Shown: positions 1-8,304 of the stretch, one piece after another
How the letters are laid out: the number at the start of each line of letters is the position of its first letter
How positions within the stretch are numbered: position 1 is the stretch's first letter
NCBI RefSeq assembly: GCF_018499875.1
Contig: NZ_JAHBAY010000020.1
Coordinates: 52,149-116,148, forward strand
DNA: 64,000 bases
DNA from: Kineosporia corallincola
GTDB lineage: Bacteria > Actinomycetota > Actinomycetes > Actinomycetales > Kineosporiaceae
Direction of reading: 5' to 3'
Made by a program: the position numbers and the translations under genes
Notes under the pieces: generated by a model
The model's input: the letters and a program-made list of their open reading frames with translations, nothing else
Databases searched by the model: none
Told to the model about the DNA's origin: nothing

Positions 1-366
1 GCGGTCGAGGCCCTGACCGTGCAGATGTCCGTGCCGGTCATCACGACCGCCGATCTGCCTGACCCGATTCCGGCGCCGATCGAGACGGCGGTCTACTTCG
101 CCGTCGCCGAGGCACTGGCCAACGTGGTGAAACACGCCGGGGCGCACCAGGCCTGGGTGCGGCTGGAGCACCGGGACAACCGGCTGCGCACTCAGATCGG
201 GGACGACGGGACAGGTGGGGCGTCGCTCGACGGCGGCTCGGGTCTGGCCGGGGTGGCGCGCCGGCTGCGGGCGTTCGACGGCACACTGGACATCGACAGC
301 CCCGCCGGGGGCCCGACAACCGTCACCGTGGAGGTGCCGTGCGCGTCGTCCTCGCCGAAGACCTAG
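1..366 (+). CDS. Sensor histidine kinase, C-terminal part (cut by window edge)
   Basis: Only the ATP-binding end of a NarL/DesK-type membrane sensor kinase is in view; the reading frame is open from base 1. The fragment has the HATPase_c N-box (residues like EALANVVKHAG), a degenerate G1 box (IGDDGTGG) and a G2-like GGSGLAGVARR stretch. It presumably phosphorylates the response regulator encoded just downstream, whose GTG start lies 28 bases inside this gene's end, so the two are translationally coupled. The sensor and dimerisation (HisKA_3) parts lie outside the window, so the stimulus cannot be guessed. The G1 box is weaker than the family norm, but kinases of this type vary there. Confidence 0.9.
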   Translation, partial: AVEALTVQMSVPVITTADLPDPIPAPIETAVYFAVAEALANVVKHAGAHQAWVRLEHRDNRLRTQIGDDGTGGASLDGGSGLAGVARRLRAFDGTLDIDSPAGGPTTVTVEVPCASSSPKT

Positions 367-986
367 CGCTGCTGCGCGACGGCCTGATCCGGCTGTTCGA
401 GGCGCACGACTTCGAGGTGGTCGCCGCCGTCGACAACGCCAGGTCGCTGCTGGAGACGCTGGACGCGAAAGACGCGGACATCGCCGTCCTCGATGTGCGG
501 CTGCCCCCGACCTTCACCAACGAGGGACTGATGGCGGCGGTCGAGATCCGCCACCGGCGGCCCGCCTTCCCGGTGCTGGTGCTCAGCCAGTACGTCGAAC
601 AGCTTTACGCCAAGGAACTTCTCGCCTCCGGCCAGGGGTCCATCGGCTATCTGCTGAAAGACCGGATCACCGACGTCCGTGCGTTCGTCGAGGCGGTGCA
701 GCAGGTCGCGGCCGGGGGCACCGTGCTCGACCCGCAGGTGGTGTCGAGCATCCTGACCCGTGCCCAGCACGAGGCCCCGATGGAGCGGCTCACCGAACGC
801 GAGCGCGAGGTGCTGGGGCTGATGGCACAGGGCCGGTCCAACGCGGCGATCGCGGCCCGGTTGTTCATGTCCGAGAAGGCCGTGGGCAAGCACACCAACA
901 GCATCTTCACCAAGCTCGACCTGCCCCAGGCCGCCGACGACAACCGGCGGGTGCTGGCGGTTCTCGCCTACCTACATCACGACTGA
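339..986 (+). CDS. NarL/LuxR-type response regulator
   Basis: A 215-residue DNA-binding response regulator. The receiver domain (about 1-125) shows the acidic pocket (AED near residue 7), the phospho-acceptor Asp52 in AVLDVRL, a Ser in the VLSQY strand and the conserved Lys in YLLKDR. The C-terminal LuxR helix-turn-helix (about 145-205) has the usual LTEREREVLGLMAQG and AVGKHTNSIFTKL segments. The GTG start at 339 is chosen because the receiver begins immediately with RVVLAED; it overlaps the kinase gene by 28 bases. The 3' end overlaps the convergent FMN reductase gene by 10 bases. The target genes are not evident from the sequence. Confidence 0.93.
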   Translation: MRVVLAEDLALLRDGLIRLFEAHDFEVVAAVDNARSLLETLDAKDADIAVLDVRLPPTFTNEGLMAAVEIRHRRPAFPVLVLSQYVEQLYAKELLASGQGSIGYLLKDRITDVRAFVEAVQQVAAGGTVLDPQVVSSILTRAQHEAPMERLTEREREVLGLMAQGRSNAAIAARLFMSEKAVGKHTNSIFTKLDLPQAADDNRRVLAVLAYLHHD

Positions 987-1561
987 GCAGGCTTGGTCCG
1001 CAGCTGGCGGCAGCTGCGGGCCAGCACCTCCAGCTCGACCAGCAGGGCCTCGGCCGAGGCGCTCATCACCTCGCTGGGCTCGATCACCCGCTCCTCGCTG
1101 AGGAACTGGGCCACGAACGGGATGTGCACGGCGGCCGCCGCCGGGCGCAGCCGGACCGCGTTGAGCACCGGGTCCAGCGTCGTCACCGCACGGGTGCCGG
1201 CCGACACCCCGCCGTAGCTGACGATTCCGACGGGCTTGTTCGCCCACTCCTGCGCCAGGAAGTCGATCGCGTTCTTCAGCGGCGCGGTGTAGCCGTGGTT
1301 GTACTCCGGCATCACGAACACGAAGGCGTCGGCCCGGTCCACCTGGGCACTCCAGCGCTTGGTGTGCTCGTGCACGTACTGCTTCAGGCGGGGATGGTTC
1401 GGCTCGTCCATGAACGGCAGGTTCAACTCGGCCAGGTCGACCAGTTCCACCGTGAACCCGCCGTGCTTCTCGGCCGCCTTGCGCACCCACTGCGCCACGG
1501 GGAGACCGACCCGGCCGGGTCGGGTGCTGGCGACGATGATCTGGAGAACCGGAGTGGCCAT
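977..1561 (-). CDS. NADPH-dependent FMN reductase family flavoprotein
   Basis: A 194-residue cytosolic flavodoxin-fold protein. The N-terminal strand and phosphate-binding loop (IIVASTRPGRVG, residues 8-19) and the PEYNHGYTAPLKNAIDFL-type segment (about 84-101) are the FMN-binding signatures of the NADPH-dependent FMN reductase family (SsuE/ChrR/azoreductase-like). Such proteins reduce FMN, quinones or azo and chromate compounds using NAD(P)H; the physiological substrate cannot be read here. The start ATG at 1561 is followed directly by the first beta strand. It is convergent with the preceding regulator gene, overlapping it by 10 bases, and may be its own transcription unit. Confidence 0.9.
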   Translation of the reverse strand: MATPVLQIIVASTRPGRVGLPVAQWVRKAAEKHGGFTVELVDLAELNLPFMDEPNHPRLKQYVHEHTKRWSAQVDRADAFVFVMPEYNHGYTAPLKNAIDFLAQEWANKPVGIVSYGGVSAGTRAVTTLDPVLNAVRLRPAAAAVHIPFVAQFLSEERVIEPSEVMSASAEALLVELEVLARSCRQLRTKPAQS

Positions 1562-1582
1562 GCCACCACCGTATGCCCCGGC

Positions 1583-2761
1583 TCAGACCCGCGGCCCGCC
1601 GACTCCCCCGGGCGGCGCATACCCGATGATCGGCGCGGCCAGCGCCTGCGCGGAGGCTGCCATACCGGCCGGGCCCGCCTCCACCGTCGCCGGGCCCGGC
1701 AACGCGACCGTCACCGTCACCGGGGCCACCGGCGCACCGGCCAGCCGGTCCTTCAGCCGCAGCGCGGGCTTCTCGACCACGAACCAGGAGAACACGGTCA
1801 GCGCCAGGGTGAGCGTGATCTCCAGCGCGTGCTGCTCCAGGTGCGGGTAGTGGCGGCTCTGCACCGTCATGAAGACCGGGAAGTGATAGAGGTACAGACC
1901 GTACGAGACCATCCCGACCGCGACGAACGGCCGCAGCGACAGCAGATCCACCATCGGACCCTGCTTCCGGGTGGCCAGGTGGTGCACGATCATCGTGGCG
2001 AACAGCGCGGCCATCGGCAGGCGCCATTCGTAGGTGTCGCTGGTCTCGATGTGCGAGGTGGCGAACAGCGCGGCCAGACCGAACACCCCTGCCCAGGCGA
2101 CGATCTCGGACTGCCGGCCGCTGCGGGCCAGGCTGTCGCGCCGGTTCAGCAGCACCGCCAGCAGGCTGCCGAGCAGCAGGCCGTCGCAGTGCGAGGTGGT
2201 GGCGTAGTAGATCCACAGGAAGCTGTCGGAGTTGGCCACGCCGACCCAGCGAGCCAGCACCACCAGCGCGATCAGCACCACCAGACCGGCGGCCGGCGCC
2301 TTCTTCCGCCGGGCCAGCACCCCGATCAGCACCAGCGGCCAGATCAGGTAGAACTGCTCCTCGATCGACAGCGACCAGGTGTGCGTCCAGATCCCGGTGC
2401 CCTCGTTCACCCACACGTTGGCCCAGTTGGCCACGTACAGAAGCACACTCGCGATCGCGATCACCGGGTTCAGGGTGAGCTGGTCACGGGCCCAGGTGAA
2501 CACGAACGGCAGGCTGACGGCCAGCATGAACAGCAGGGGCGGCAGCAGCCGCAGCGCCCGCTTGACGTAGAACGCCTTCAGGTCGACACCCCCGCTGCGT
2601 GACCACTCGCGCAGCAGCAGGGCGGTGATCAGGTAGCCGCTGATCACGAAGAAGACGTCCACCCCGAGAAAGCCGCCGTGGGCCGCCGGGGAGGTGTGGA
2701 AGGCCATGACGGCGAGCACGGCGAACGCCCGCAGGCCGTCGAGCGCGGGGCGTCGCGACAT
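1583..2761 (-). CDS. Acyltransferase-3 (OafA/YrhL-type) membrane protein
   Basis: A 392-residue polytopic membrane protein of the acyltransferase-3 family, which transfers acyl groups (often O-acetyl) from the cytoplasm to cell-surface sugars or lipids. The opening segment (PALDGLRAFAVLAVMAFH, then GVDVFFVISGYLI) carries the family's RxxA and catalytic-His H-containing first helix. A central SIEEQFYLIWP motif is also typical. About ten hydrophobic helices follow, and the C-terminus is a short cytosolic tail with Pro and Gly. A longer frame extends upstream, but the ATG at 2761 has a GAGGA ribosome site 6 bases before it and begins exactly at the family's usual N-terminus. The acceptor is unknown. 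Confidence 0.9.
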   Translation of the reverse strand: MSRRPALDGLRAFAVLAVMAFHTSPAAHGGFLGVDVFFVISGYLITALLLREWSRSGGVDLKAFYVKRALRLLPPLLFMLAVSLPFVFTWARDQLTLNPVIAIASVLLYVANWANVWVNEGTGIWTHTWSLSIEEQFYLIWPLVLIGVLARRKKAPAAGLVVLIALVVLARWVGVANSDSFLWIYYATTSHCDGLLLGSLLAVLLNRRDSLARSGRQSEIVAWAGVFGLAALFATSHIETSDTYEWRLPMAALFATMIVHHLATRKQGPMVDLLSLRPFVAVGMVSYGLYLYHFPVFMTVQSRHYPHLEQHALEITLTLALTVFSWFVVEKPALRLKDRLAGAPVAPVTVTVALPGPATVEAGPAGMAASAQALAAPIIGYAPPGGVGGPRV

Positions 2762-2959
2762 ATCTGTCCTCGGAATCACTCGGCCGGTCGGGAACCTTTT
2801 GCAGCCCCACCTGTGTACAGCCTGTCCCGAGGAAATCCGAGATTTTGACGCGTGATTCACAGATCATCACGGGAACGGGCCAGCGGGCCCCCGGTCACGT
2901 GACCGAGGGCCCGATTCCCATTGCCGTGCGTGATATTCGAACAAAGGACGACGAAAACC

Positions 2960-5251
2960 TCAGACCTGCCCGAGGCCTTCCGGAAGATCACCGTGGTGCA
3001 CCACGGTGAGCCGCTGGGTGGGGCGGGTGAGTGCCACGTACAGGTCGCTGGCGCCCCGGGCCGACGCCGCGATGATGCCGGCCGGGTCGACCACGGTCAC
3101 CGCGTCGTACTCCAGGCCCTTCACGTCGTCGACGCTGAGCACGGAGACCCGCTCGGCCAGCGAGGCGTACTCCGGTGCCAGCAGCGACTTGCGCACCCGC
3201 TCGGACACCTCGCCGGTGACCTCCTCGCGGGCGAGGATCACCGCGAACTGCCCACCGCCGAGCGCCTCGTCGTCGGCGCGCACCGCCGACAGCACGGCCT
3301 CGACCACGGCACCCGGCTCGTCGGCCGTGCGCAGCAGCACCGGGTCCCAGTCACCCTCGCGGGCCGACTCGGGCAACCGCACGCTGATGCCGGTGGCCAC
3401 CAGCATGGCGGCGGCCGGGCCCATGATCTTGGCCGGGGTGCGGTAGTTCACGGTGAGCTCAGCCATCCGCCAGCGGTCCTTGGCGATCGAGTCCAGAGCA
3501 CCGGCCCAGGTGTCGGCCCCGGCCGCGGAACTGGTCTGGGCCAGGTCGCCCACCACGGTCATCGAGCGCGACGGCACCCGCCGGGCCAGGGTGCGCCACA
3601 TCATCGGCGACACCTCCTGGGCCTCGTCGACCACGATGTGCCCGTAGGTCCAGGTGCGGTCGTCGCGGGCCCGCTCGGCCACGGTCAGGCTGCTGCCCGA
3701 GCTGTCGAACCGGTCGGCCAGCATGTCGGCCGTCATCATCGCCGACGCCTCGCCGGACATCTGGAGCACGCCCTGGGCGTAGCGCACCGCCTCGGCCCGC
3801 TCGGCCGCCGCCCGGGCCCGCTCCCGGGCCGCCGTGGCGGTGGCCGTGACGTCGGGTCCGATCAGCTCGGCCACCTCGTCGAGCAGCGGCACGTCGGCCT
3901 GGGTCCACGGGCTGCCGGACTCGCGCAGCAGCAGCCGGGACTCGACCTTGGACAGCTTGCCCTCGGTGGCCGCCCGCAGCCGCTTGGCGTCGGAGAACAG
4001 CTTGTCGAGGAAGCCCTCGGCCGACAGCGGCATCCAGCGCAGGTTGATCTCGCGCCGCACGTCGACGCTGTCGCGCAGTTCCACGGCCAGGTCGAGGCGG
4101 GTCTCCGGGTCGTTCTCCAGCCGGCGCGAACGGGCCAGCTGGCCGGCCAGGTCGTCGAGCAGGTGCTTGACGAACGTGGTGCGGGCCTCGTTGTGCGGCC
4201 GGCCGGTCTGCCGGGCCCGCGAGCGGGCCTCCGCCACGGCGGCCGGGCGCAGCGCGATCTGGTCGCCGTCGAGGGTGATCGGAACCGGCTTCGGCAGCAG
4301 CAGCTGGCGCTGCCGGACCGCGTCGCGGATCACCCGGGCCATCCGCAGATCGCCCTTGAGCACCGCCGTCTCGGGCCGGTCGGTGGCCGTGGCCTCGACC
4401 GACGGGAAGATCTGCCCCGGTGTGGAGAGCACCACGCCGGTCTCGCCGAGCGACGGCAGCACCCGCTCGATGTAGCGCAGGAACACCGGCGACGGGCCGA
4501 CCACCAGCACACCGCTCTTGGCGATCCGCTCACGGTGCGTGTAGAGCAGGTAGGCCGCCCGGTGCAGGGCGACCGCCGTCTTGCCGGTGCCCGGTCCACC
4601 CTGCACCACCAGCACGCCGGTGAGCGGGGCCCGGACGATCTCGTCCTGCTCGGACTGGAGGGTGGCCACGATGTCGCGCATCTTGCCGGTGCGGTGCTCG
4701 GTGAGAGCCGTCATCAGGGCGCCGTCGCCGGTCACCGTGGTCAGGTCGGCCGCGTCGAGACCCGACGCGTCGAGCAGTTCGTCGTCGATGCCGGTGACCG
4801 TGCGGCCCCGGGTGGCCAGATGCCGACGGCGCGCCACACCACCCGGTGAGGCCGCCGTGGCCTGGTAGAACGCCGCCGCTGCGGGAGCCCGCCAGTCCAC
4901 CAGCATCTGCTGCTGGCCCTCGTCGGACATCCCGATCCGGCCCACGTAGCGGCGTTCGCCGCCGGTCATGTCCAGACGCCCGAAGACCAGCCTGTCTTCC
5001 ACCGCGCCCAGCTGGGCCAGACGCTCGGTGTGCAGCGCGTCGAACGCGTCTTTCTCCGCCCGGCCCGCGGGCGTGTTCGACGAGGACGACCGGCGCAGGT
5101 CGTCGAGGGTCTTCTCGGCCCGGGCACGGATGTCGTCGAGCCGTCCGTAGAGCACGTCCACGTAGGACTGCTCCAGCGACACCTCCCGTTCGGTGGCGCT
5201 CTGAGTTCCACCGGCGGCATCGCCCACGCCGTCGCCTCCCATGCTTGTCAT
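2960..5251 (-). CDS. helD: HelD/HelR-type RNA polymerase recycling ATPase
   Basis: A 763-residue UvrD/Rep-like superfamily 1 ATPase. The N-terminal about 80 residues form a charged helical arm, followed by a region with VDWRAPAAAAFYQA. Walker A is GGPGTGKT at about 218-225, Walker B is VVDEAQEVSPMMW in the second half, and the C-terminal motifs include VDDVKGLEYDAV and YVALTRPTQRL. Family knowledge: HelD binds RNA polymerase, inserts arms into its channels and uses ATP to release stalled or inhibitor-bound complexes; actinobacterial relatives (HelR) give rifamycin tolerance. The gene stands alone on the minus strand behind a hairpin and a palindrome. Start 5251 is the first ATG; a second in-frame ATG at 5242 is possible. 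A plain helicase role is less likely. Confidence 0.85.
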   Translation of the reverse strand: MTSMGGDGVGDAAGGTQSATEREVSLEQSYVDVLYGRLDDIRARAEKTLDDLRRSSSSNTPAGRAEKDAFDALHTERLAQLGAVEDRLVFGRLDMTGGERRYVGRIGMSDEGQQQMLVDWRAPAAAAFYQATAASPGGVARRRHLATRGRTVTGIDDELLDASGLDAADLTTVTGDGALMTALTEHRTGKMRDIVATLQSEQDEIVRAPLTGVLVVQGGPGTGKTAVALHRAAYLLYTHRERIAKSGVLVVGPSPVFLRYIERVLPSLGETGVVLSTPGQIFPSVEATATDRPETAVLKGDLRMARVIRDAVRQRQLLLPKPVPITLDGDQIALRPAAVAEARSRARQTGRPHNEARTTFVKHLLDDLAGQLARSRRLENDPETRLDLAVELRDSVDVRREINLRWMPLSAEGFLDKLFSDAKRLRAATEGKLSKVESRLLLRESGSPWTQADVPLLDEVAELIGPDVTATATAARERARAAAERAEAVRYAQGVLQMSGEASAMMTADMLADRFDSSGSSLTVAERARDDRTWTYGHIVVDEAQEVSPMMWRTLARRVPSRSMTVVGDLAQTSSAAGADTWAGALDSIAKDRWRMAELTVNYRTPAKIMGPAAAMLVATGISVRLPESAREGDWDPVLLRTADEPGAVVEAVLSAVRADDEALGGGQFAVILAREEVTGEVSERVRKSLLAPEYASLAERVSVLSVDDVKGLEYDAVTVVDPAGIIAASARGASDLYVALTRPTQRLTVVHHGDLPEGLGQV

Positions 5252-5313
5252 CCCGCCTAGCTCGCCCCGCTCACCCGGCCGGTATCACGCACCGGCCAGC
5301 ACAAATCGCACCT

Positions 5314-5325
5314 CCGGTATACCGG
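5314..5325. promoter_or_regulatory. 12-bp perfect palindrome upstream of helD
   Basis: CCGGTATACCGG reads identically on both strands and lies 63 bases upstream of the helD start. It immediately abuts the hairpin at 5322-5348. It could be an operator or, given the TATAC centre, overlap a -10 element. No rifamycin-associated element of the type known from Streptomyces (GGGGCTTGCGGCAAGGCCCC) is visible in this gap. Confidence 0.35.
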
Positions 5326-5348
5326 CACGACGCGTTCTGTCGTGCCGG
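5322..5348 (-). terminator. Hairpin after the patatin/PlsC pair
   Basis: A perfect 10-bp inverted repeat, CCGGCACGAC and GTCGTGCCGG, with a 7-base loop. It lies 32 bases after the stop of the phospholipid acyltransferase gene on the minus strand and 70 bases before helD. No T-run follows, so it would be a factor-assisted or structure-only terminator, as is common in high-GC actinomycetes. Confidence 0.5.
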
Positions 5349-5379
5349 ACCGGCGCAAAGGACTTACCAGTATGTCTCC

Positions 5380-6432
5380 TCAGACGGTCTCCTGCTGGCC
5401 CTCCGCCACCCGGTTGACCGTGATCCAGTCGTCGATCTGCCGCCACCACTCGAACAACCAGGCGATGCGCTCCTCGCGGGAGGCCGGAACGCTGCCCGCC
5501 GGAACCTGCCACCACCGCATCTTCACGTCCATCTCGGTGGGCAGCGCGCCCCACACGTCGGCGACCGTGAGCAGGTGGTCGGTACCCGTGTGGGCGACCC
5601 AGACCACGTCGGCCTCGGGCGCGTTCTCCAGCACCGACAGCACCCCGCCCGGGCGGGGCGGCAGCACGTAGCGCATGGCCTCGGCCTTGGCCGCCTCGGC
5701 CAGCAGCCCGCGCCGGCGCAGCTTGGCGATGGCCCGGGCGCGGCGCCGGGCGGTGTAGTTGCCACCCTCGGGGAACAGCACCAGAGCGTCGTCGTGGTCG
5801 AGGCGCCGCGCCAGCTCGCCGATCTGGGTCTCCACGTCGGGCCCGTTCGCCGGGTCCACGGTGGCCTTGCCCGGGGCGCCGGACCGGATGAACCGGGTGG
5901 GCAGCCGGTTCAGCACGATGTCGATCGCCGGGTCCCACTGGAGCGTGTCTTTCAGCACGATGCGCGGTTCCCGGTCGTACCAGTCCATCAGCGCGTGCAC
6001 GAGCAGGAACGAGTCGCCCGGGCCGGCGTGCCGGCAGAACACGATCAGCGGGCGGTCGCGATAGGCCTCGGGAGCCGGCCCCTCCACCCGCACCCGGACC
6101 CGCAGCACGTGGTTGACCATCCAGAAGATCCAGCGCAGCAGGGCGCGCACGCAGAGGTAGTGCCGGCGCTCGTGTTTCGGCTCACGCACCCGGGTGCCGA
6201 ACCCGGCCGCAACCCAGAGGTAGACGAGCACGAACAGCGCCACCCCCTCGGCCGCCAGGTAGCCGATCACCAGCGTGGTGAGCCGCAGCGGACGGCTGCG
6301 CTGGCCCGGGATGACGACTCCGGCCAGGGCCGCGAGCAGCAACGTGGCCGGAGCCGTGACCACCGCGAGGAGACTGACCAGCAGCATCAGTGGGATCAGC
6401 AGCAGACGCCGGACCAGGTAGGGCGGAAGCAT
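5380..6432 (-). CDS. PlsC-like 1-acylglycerol-3-phosphate acyltransferase
   Basis: A 350-residue membrane-associated acyltransferase. The N-terminus has two or three hydrophobic segments (about 10-35 and 60-85). The catalytic HX4D box is HAGPGD within VFCRHAGPGDSF, and the FPEGGNYT segment matches the second substrate-binding block (FPEGT in typical PlsC). It should acylate lysophosphatidate or a related lysolipid at the membrane. The ATG at 6432 follows the patatin stop by two bases (TGAGCATG), so the two genes are co-translated. The open frame upstream is only a shadow of the patatin gene. The C-terminal 100 residues are an extra domain whose role is unclear. Confidence 0.87.
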   Translation of the reverse strand: MLPPYLVRRLLLIPLMLLVSLLAVVTAPATLLLAALAGVVIPGQRSRPLRLTTLVIGYLAAEGVALFVLVYLWVAAGFGTRVREPKHERRHYLCVRALLRWIFWMVNHVLRVRVRVEGPAPEAYRDRPLIVFCRHAGPGDSFLLVHALMDWYDREPRIVLKDTLQWDPAIDIVLNRLPTRFIRSGAPGKATVDPANGPDVETQIGELARRLDHDDALVLFPEGGNYTARRRARAIAKLRRRGLLAEAAKAEAMRYVLPPRPGGVLSVLENAPEADVVWVAHTGTDHLLTVADVWGALPTEMDVKMRWWQVPAGSVPASREERIAWLFEWWRQIDDWITVNRVAEGQQETV

Positions 6433-6434
6433 GC

Positions 6435-7265
6435 TCAGGCCCGCCCACCTGCCGGGAGCGACTCCAGGTAGCCGCGCGAGGCCTGGTAGGCCTCCTCGAT
6501 GCGCTGGCGCACCCGCTGGGTGTTGCGGTAGCGCAGGTTGGCGCTGGGGCTGATCACCGAGCCGGCCGGAAGCACCCGCACCGCAACACCTTCGGGCACC
6601 GCGGCCATGTCGGCCGCGAACCGGTGCCGCCGGGCGATCTCGAACGCCACCGTGGCCACCTCCCAGGGCCGGCTGGGCACCTTGAGCGGCTGCTCGATGC
6701 GGCCGACGTGCAGCACGAAGATCTCGGTGGCGCCGAGCGCGACGGCCCGGCCCACCGGCAGGCTGTTGACCAGCCCGCCGTCGAGATAGTGCTCGCCGCC
6801 GATCTGCACCGGCCCGAACATGCCCGGCACGGCGCACGAGGCGGACACCGCCGAGGCCACCGGCCCCTCGGTGAACCAGGTCTCGGCCGCCCGCTCGATG
6901 CTGGACGCGCAGCACTGGAACGGCACGGCCAGGTCTTCGATGTTCACCGGTCCCAGCCGCCGCTCGATCAGCGCCCGCAGCGGCTCGATCGAGTGCAGGT
7001 GCGTGCCGGTGCTGGCGGCCACCCGCAGCCGCTGGAGCGGGCCGGAGAACAGCTCCCGCCCGCCCAGCGACTCCCAGGTGGCCACCAGCTCACCCACGCA
7101 GTCGAGCGTCGGCTCCGCCGCCAGCACGGCGCCGTTGATGGCGCCGACGCTGGTGCCGAGGACGAGGTCCGGCCGGTGACCGGCCTCCATCACGGCGCGG
7201 AGCATGCCCACCTCGCTGGCCCCCAGCATGCCCCCACCGCCGAACACGAACGCGGTCTTGCCCAT
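6435..7265 (-). CDS. Patatin-like phospholipase
   Basis: A 276-residue serine lipase of the patatin family, using a Ser-Asp dyad to cut acyl chains from phospholipids or neutral lipids. The oxyanion loop is GGGGMLG (residues 9-15), the nucleophile elbow is GTSVG with Ser39, and the catalytic Asp is Asp162 in YLDGGLVNS. All three are intact. No signal peptide is seen, so it is likely cytosolic or peripheral to the membrane. The stop is two bases from the start of the PlsC-like gene, suggesting a deacylation/reacylation pair acting on the same lipid pool; that pairing is inference. The start ATG at 7265 has an AGGCAGG ribosome site. Confidence 0.9.
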   Translation of the reverse strand: MGKTAFVFGGGGMLGASEVGMLRAVMEAGHRPDLVLGTSVGAINGAVLAAEPTLDCVGELVATWESLGGRELFSGPLQRLRVAASTGTHLHSIEPLRALIERRLGPVNIEDLAVPFQCCASSIERAAETWFTEGPVASAVSASCAVPGMFGPVQIGGEHYLDGGLVNSLPVGRAVALGATEIFVLHVGRIEQPLKVPSRPWEVATVAFEIARRHRFAADMAAVPEGVAVRVLPAGSVISPSANLRYRNTQRVRQRIEEAYQASRGYLESLPAGGRA

Positions 7266-7321
7266 ACCTGCCTGCTACCCCTCGTCGGCCGCCGGAACCC
7301 GGAAACCGTACGCCCATTCGG

Positions 7322-7738
7322 TCATTCCAGCGTGTTCAGGTCTGCGACCGCCCGCTGGTCGAGCTCGCTGACCTCACCCAGCAGCGGAAAGGCCGGATGA
7401 TGGTGCAGCACCGTGAGGTCGTACTCCAGGGCCGTGGCGGCCACGAGCAGGTCGCGCGGGCGCACCGGAGGCCCCGCCCAGGGGCCGAGTTTGGCTTGCA
7501 GCCGCACCGCGCGCTCGCCCACCGCCGGCCCGAACGGCACCGAGCGGTACGCCTGCTGCCGGTCGACCCGCATCTTGCGGTAGGCCTGCGGAGTGCCGGC
7601 CGTGCCCAGGGCCTCCAGATCGAGCACCGGGCAGGTGTAGAGCACCCCGGCCCGCAGCATCGGGCGCAGCCGGGCCGCCACCTCCTTGTAGTGCGCCAGG
7701 CCGATGGCGCTGCTGTCGAGCAGCCACCCCACGTTCAT
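7322..7738 (-). CDS. PIN-domain protein, VapC-like toxin
   Basis: A 138-residue PIN-fold protein, the toxin-like partner of the upstream antitoxin-like gene. Putative metal-binding acids are Asp8 (LLDSSA), Glu42 (LDLEAL) and Asp96 (RPRDLLV). The usual last motif, LHxDxDF, reads LHHHPAF (residues 111-117), so both acids of that motif are missing. VapC proteins are Mg-dependent RNases that often cut tRNA or rRNA; the missing motif makes activity uncertain. The start overlaps the antitoxin stop by 4 bases (ATGA), the classical vapBC arrangement. Confidence 0.8.
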   Translation of the reverse strand: MNVGWLLDSSAIGLAHYKEVAARLRPMLRAGVLYTCPVLDLEALGTAGTPQAYRKMRVDRQQAYRSVPFGPAVGERAVRLQAKLGPWAGPPVRPRDLLVAATALEYDLTVLHHHPAFPLLGEVSELDQRAVADLNTLE

Positions 7739-7998
7739 CCCATCCCCCCGTTCTGCCCCGCCAGTGCCGAGAACTGGCCGGACTCGTAGCGCTGGATCTC
7801 GGCCGCGACCGCACGCCGCTGGTTGCGATCGCGAATGAGCTCGGCGAGGGCCTGATCGACCGTCGCCGTGTCTTCTGCCCCCAGGAGCCGGGCGGCCTGC
7901 CGCAGCAGTGCCAGATCAACCCCCTCGACCGTCATCGTCGCTGTCAGCCGGGCCCCCTCGGGAGCTGACGGCTGACCCCCCTCCCTCTCTCCGCTCAT
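7735..7998 (-). CDS. VapB-like antitoxin
   Basis: An 87-residue protein predicted to neutralise the downstream PIN protein and repress the pair. Residues 17-55 fit a ribbon-helix-helix fold: a strand (RLTATMTVEGVD), then two helices (LLRQAARLLGAED and TVDQALAELIRDRNQRR). A later ATG at 7935 would cut the strand, so the ATG at 7998, with a GGGGG ribosome site 2-6 bases upstream, is preferred. The C-terminal tail (YESGQFSALAGQNGG) would be the toxin-binding part. The family call rests on size, pattern and the 4-base overlap with the toxin gene. Confidence 0.75.
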   Translation of the reverse strand: MSGEREGGQPSAPEGARLTATMTVEGVDLALLRQAARLLGAEDTATVDQALAELIRDRNQRRAVAAEIQRYESGQFSALAGQNGGMG

Positions 7999-8304
7999 AC
8001 CCCCATGGTGCAACCCACCACCGACAATTTGCCCTCCCTCCCCGACCCTCACCCTCATCCCGCAGGCCAGAAGGGTTTTCACGATCCCGGACCGGCCCGG
8101 CCCAGGCACACCACCGGCGTCCTGCACCGCCTGGAACCCCGCCTGGAACCCCGCCTGCAACCCCGCCTGAGAACGGCCGGACGGCATCGGCTTTCGCCGC
8201 CCTCCCGCCGTCACGACGACCGCTGGGGCACGAGTTCTCCGGCAAGGTCAGAAAAGAGCCGAATTCCCGATCACCGCCGATCATCGGCGGCTACTGTTGA
8301 TGAG
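7999..8304. other. Divergent intergenic region, 306 bp
   Basis: This gap separates the antitoxin gene (minus) from the nuclease-like gene (plus), so both promoters should lie here. I see no convincing -35/-10 pair and no good coding frame. Its main structure is a set of three 12-bp direct repeats at 8131-8166. Confidence 0.6.
8131..8166. repeat. Three tandem 12-bp repeats
   Basis: CTGGAACCCCGC occurs twice in a row, followed by a one-mismatch copy CTGCAACCCCGC; a diverged CTGCACCGC precedes them. The repeats sit between divergent genes and are probably replication-slippage duplications. Confidence 0.85.

Noticed and set aside
215..2602. A 795-codon open frame on the plus strand across the regulator, reductase and acyltransferase genes
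   Set aside because: It is Arg/Pro/Gly-rich with no family motif and overlaps three genes with clear conserved motifs; a typical high-GC shadow frame.
5252..5380. Rifamycin-associated element upstream of helD
   Set aside because: The known inverted repeat GGGGCTTGCGGCAAGGCCCC is not present on either strand in this gap.
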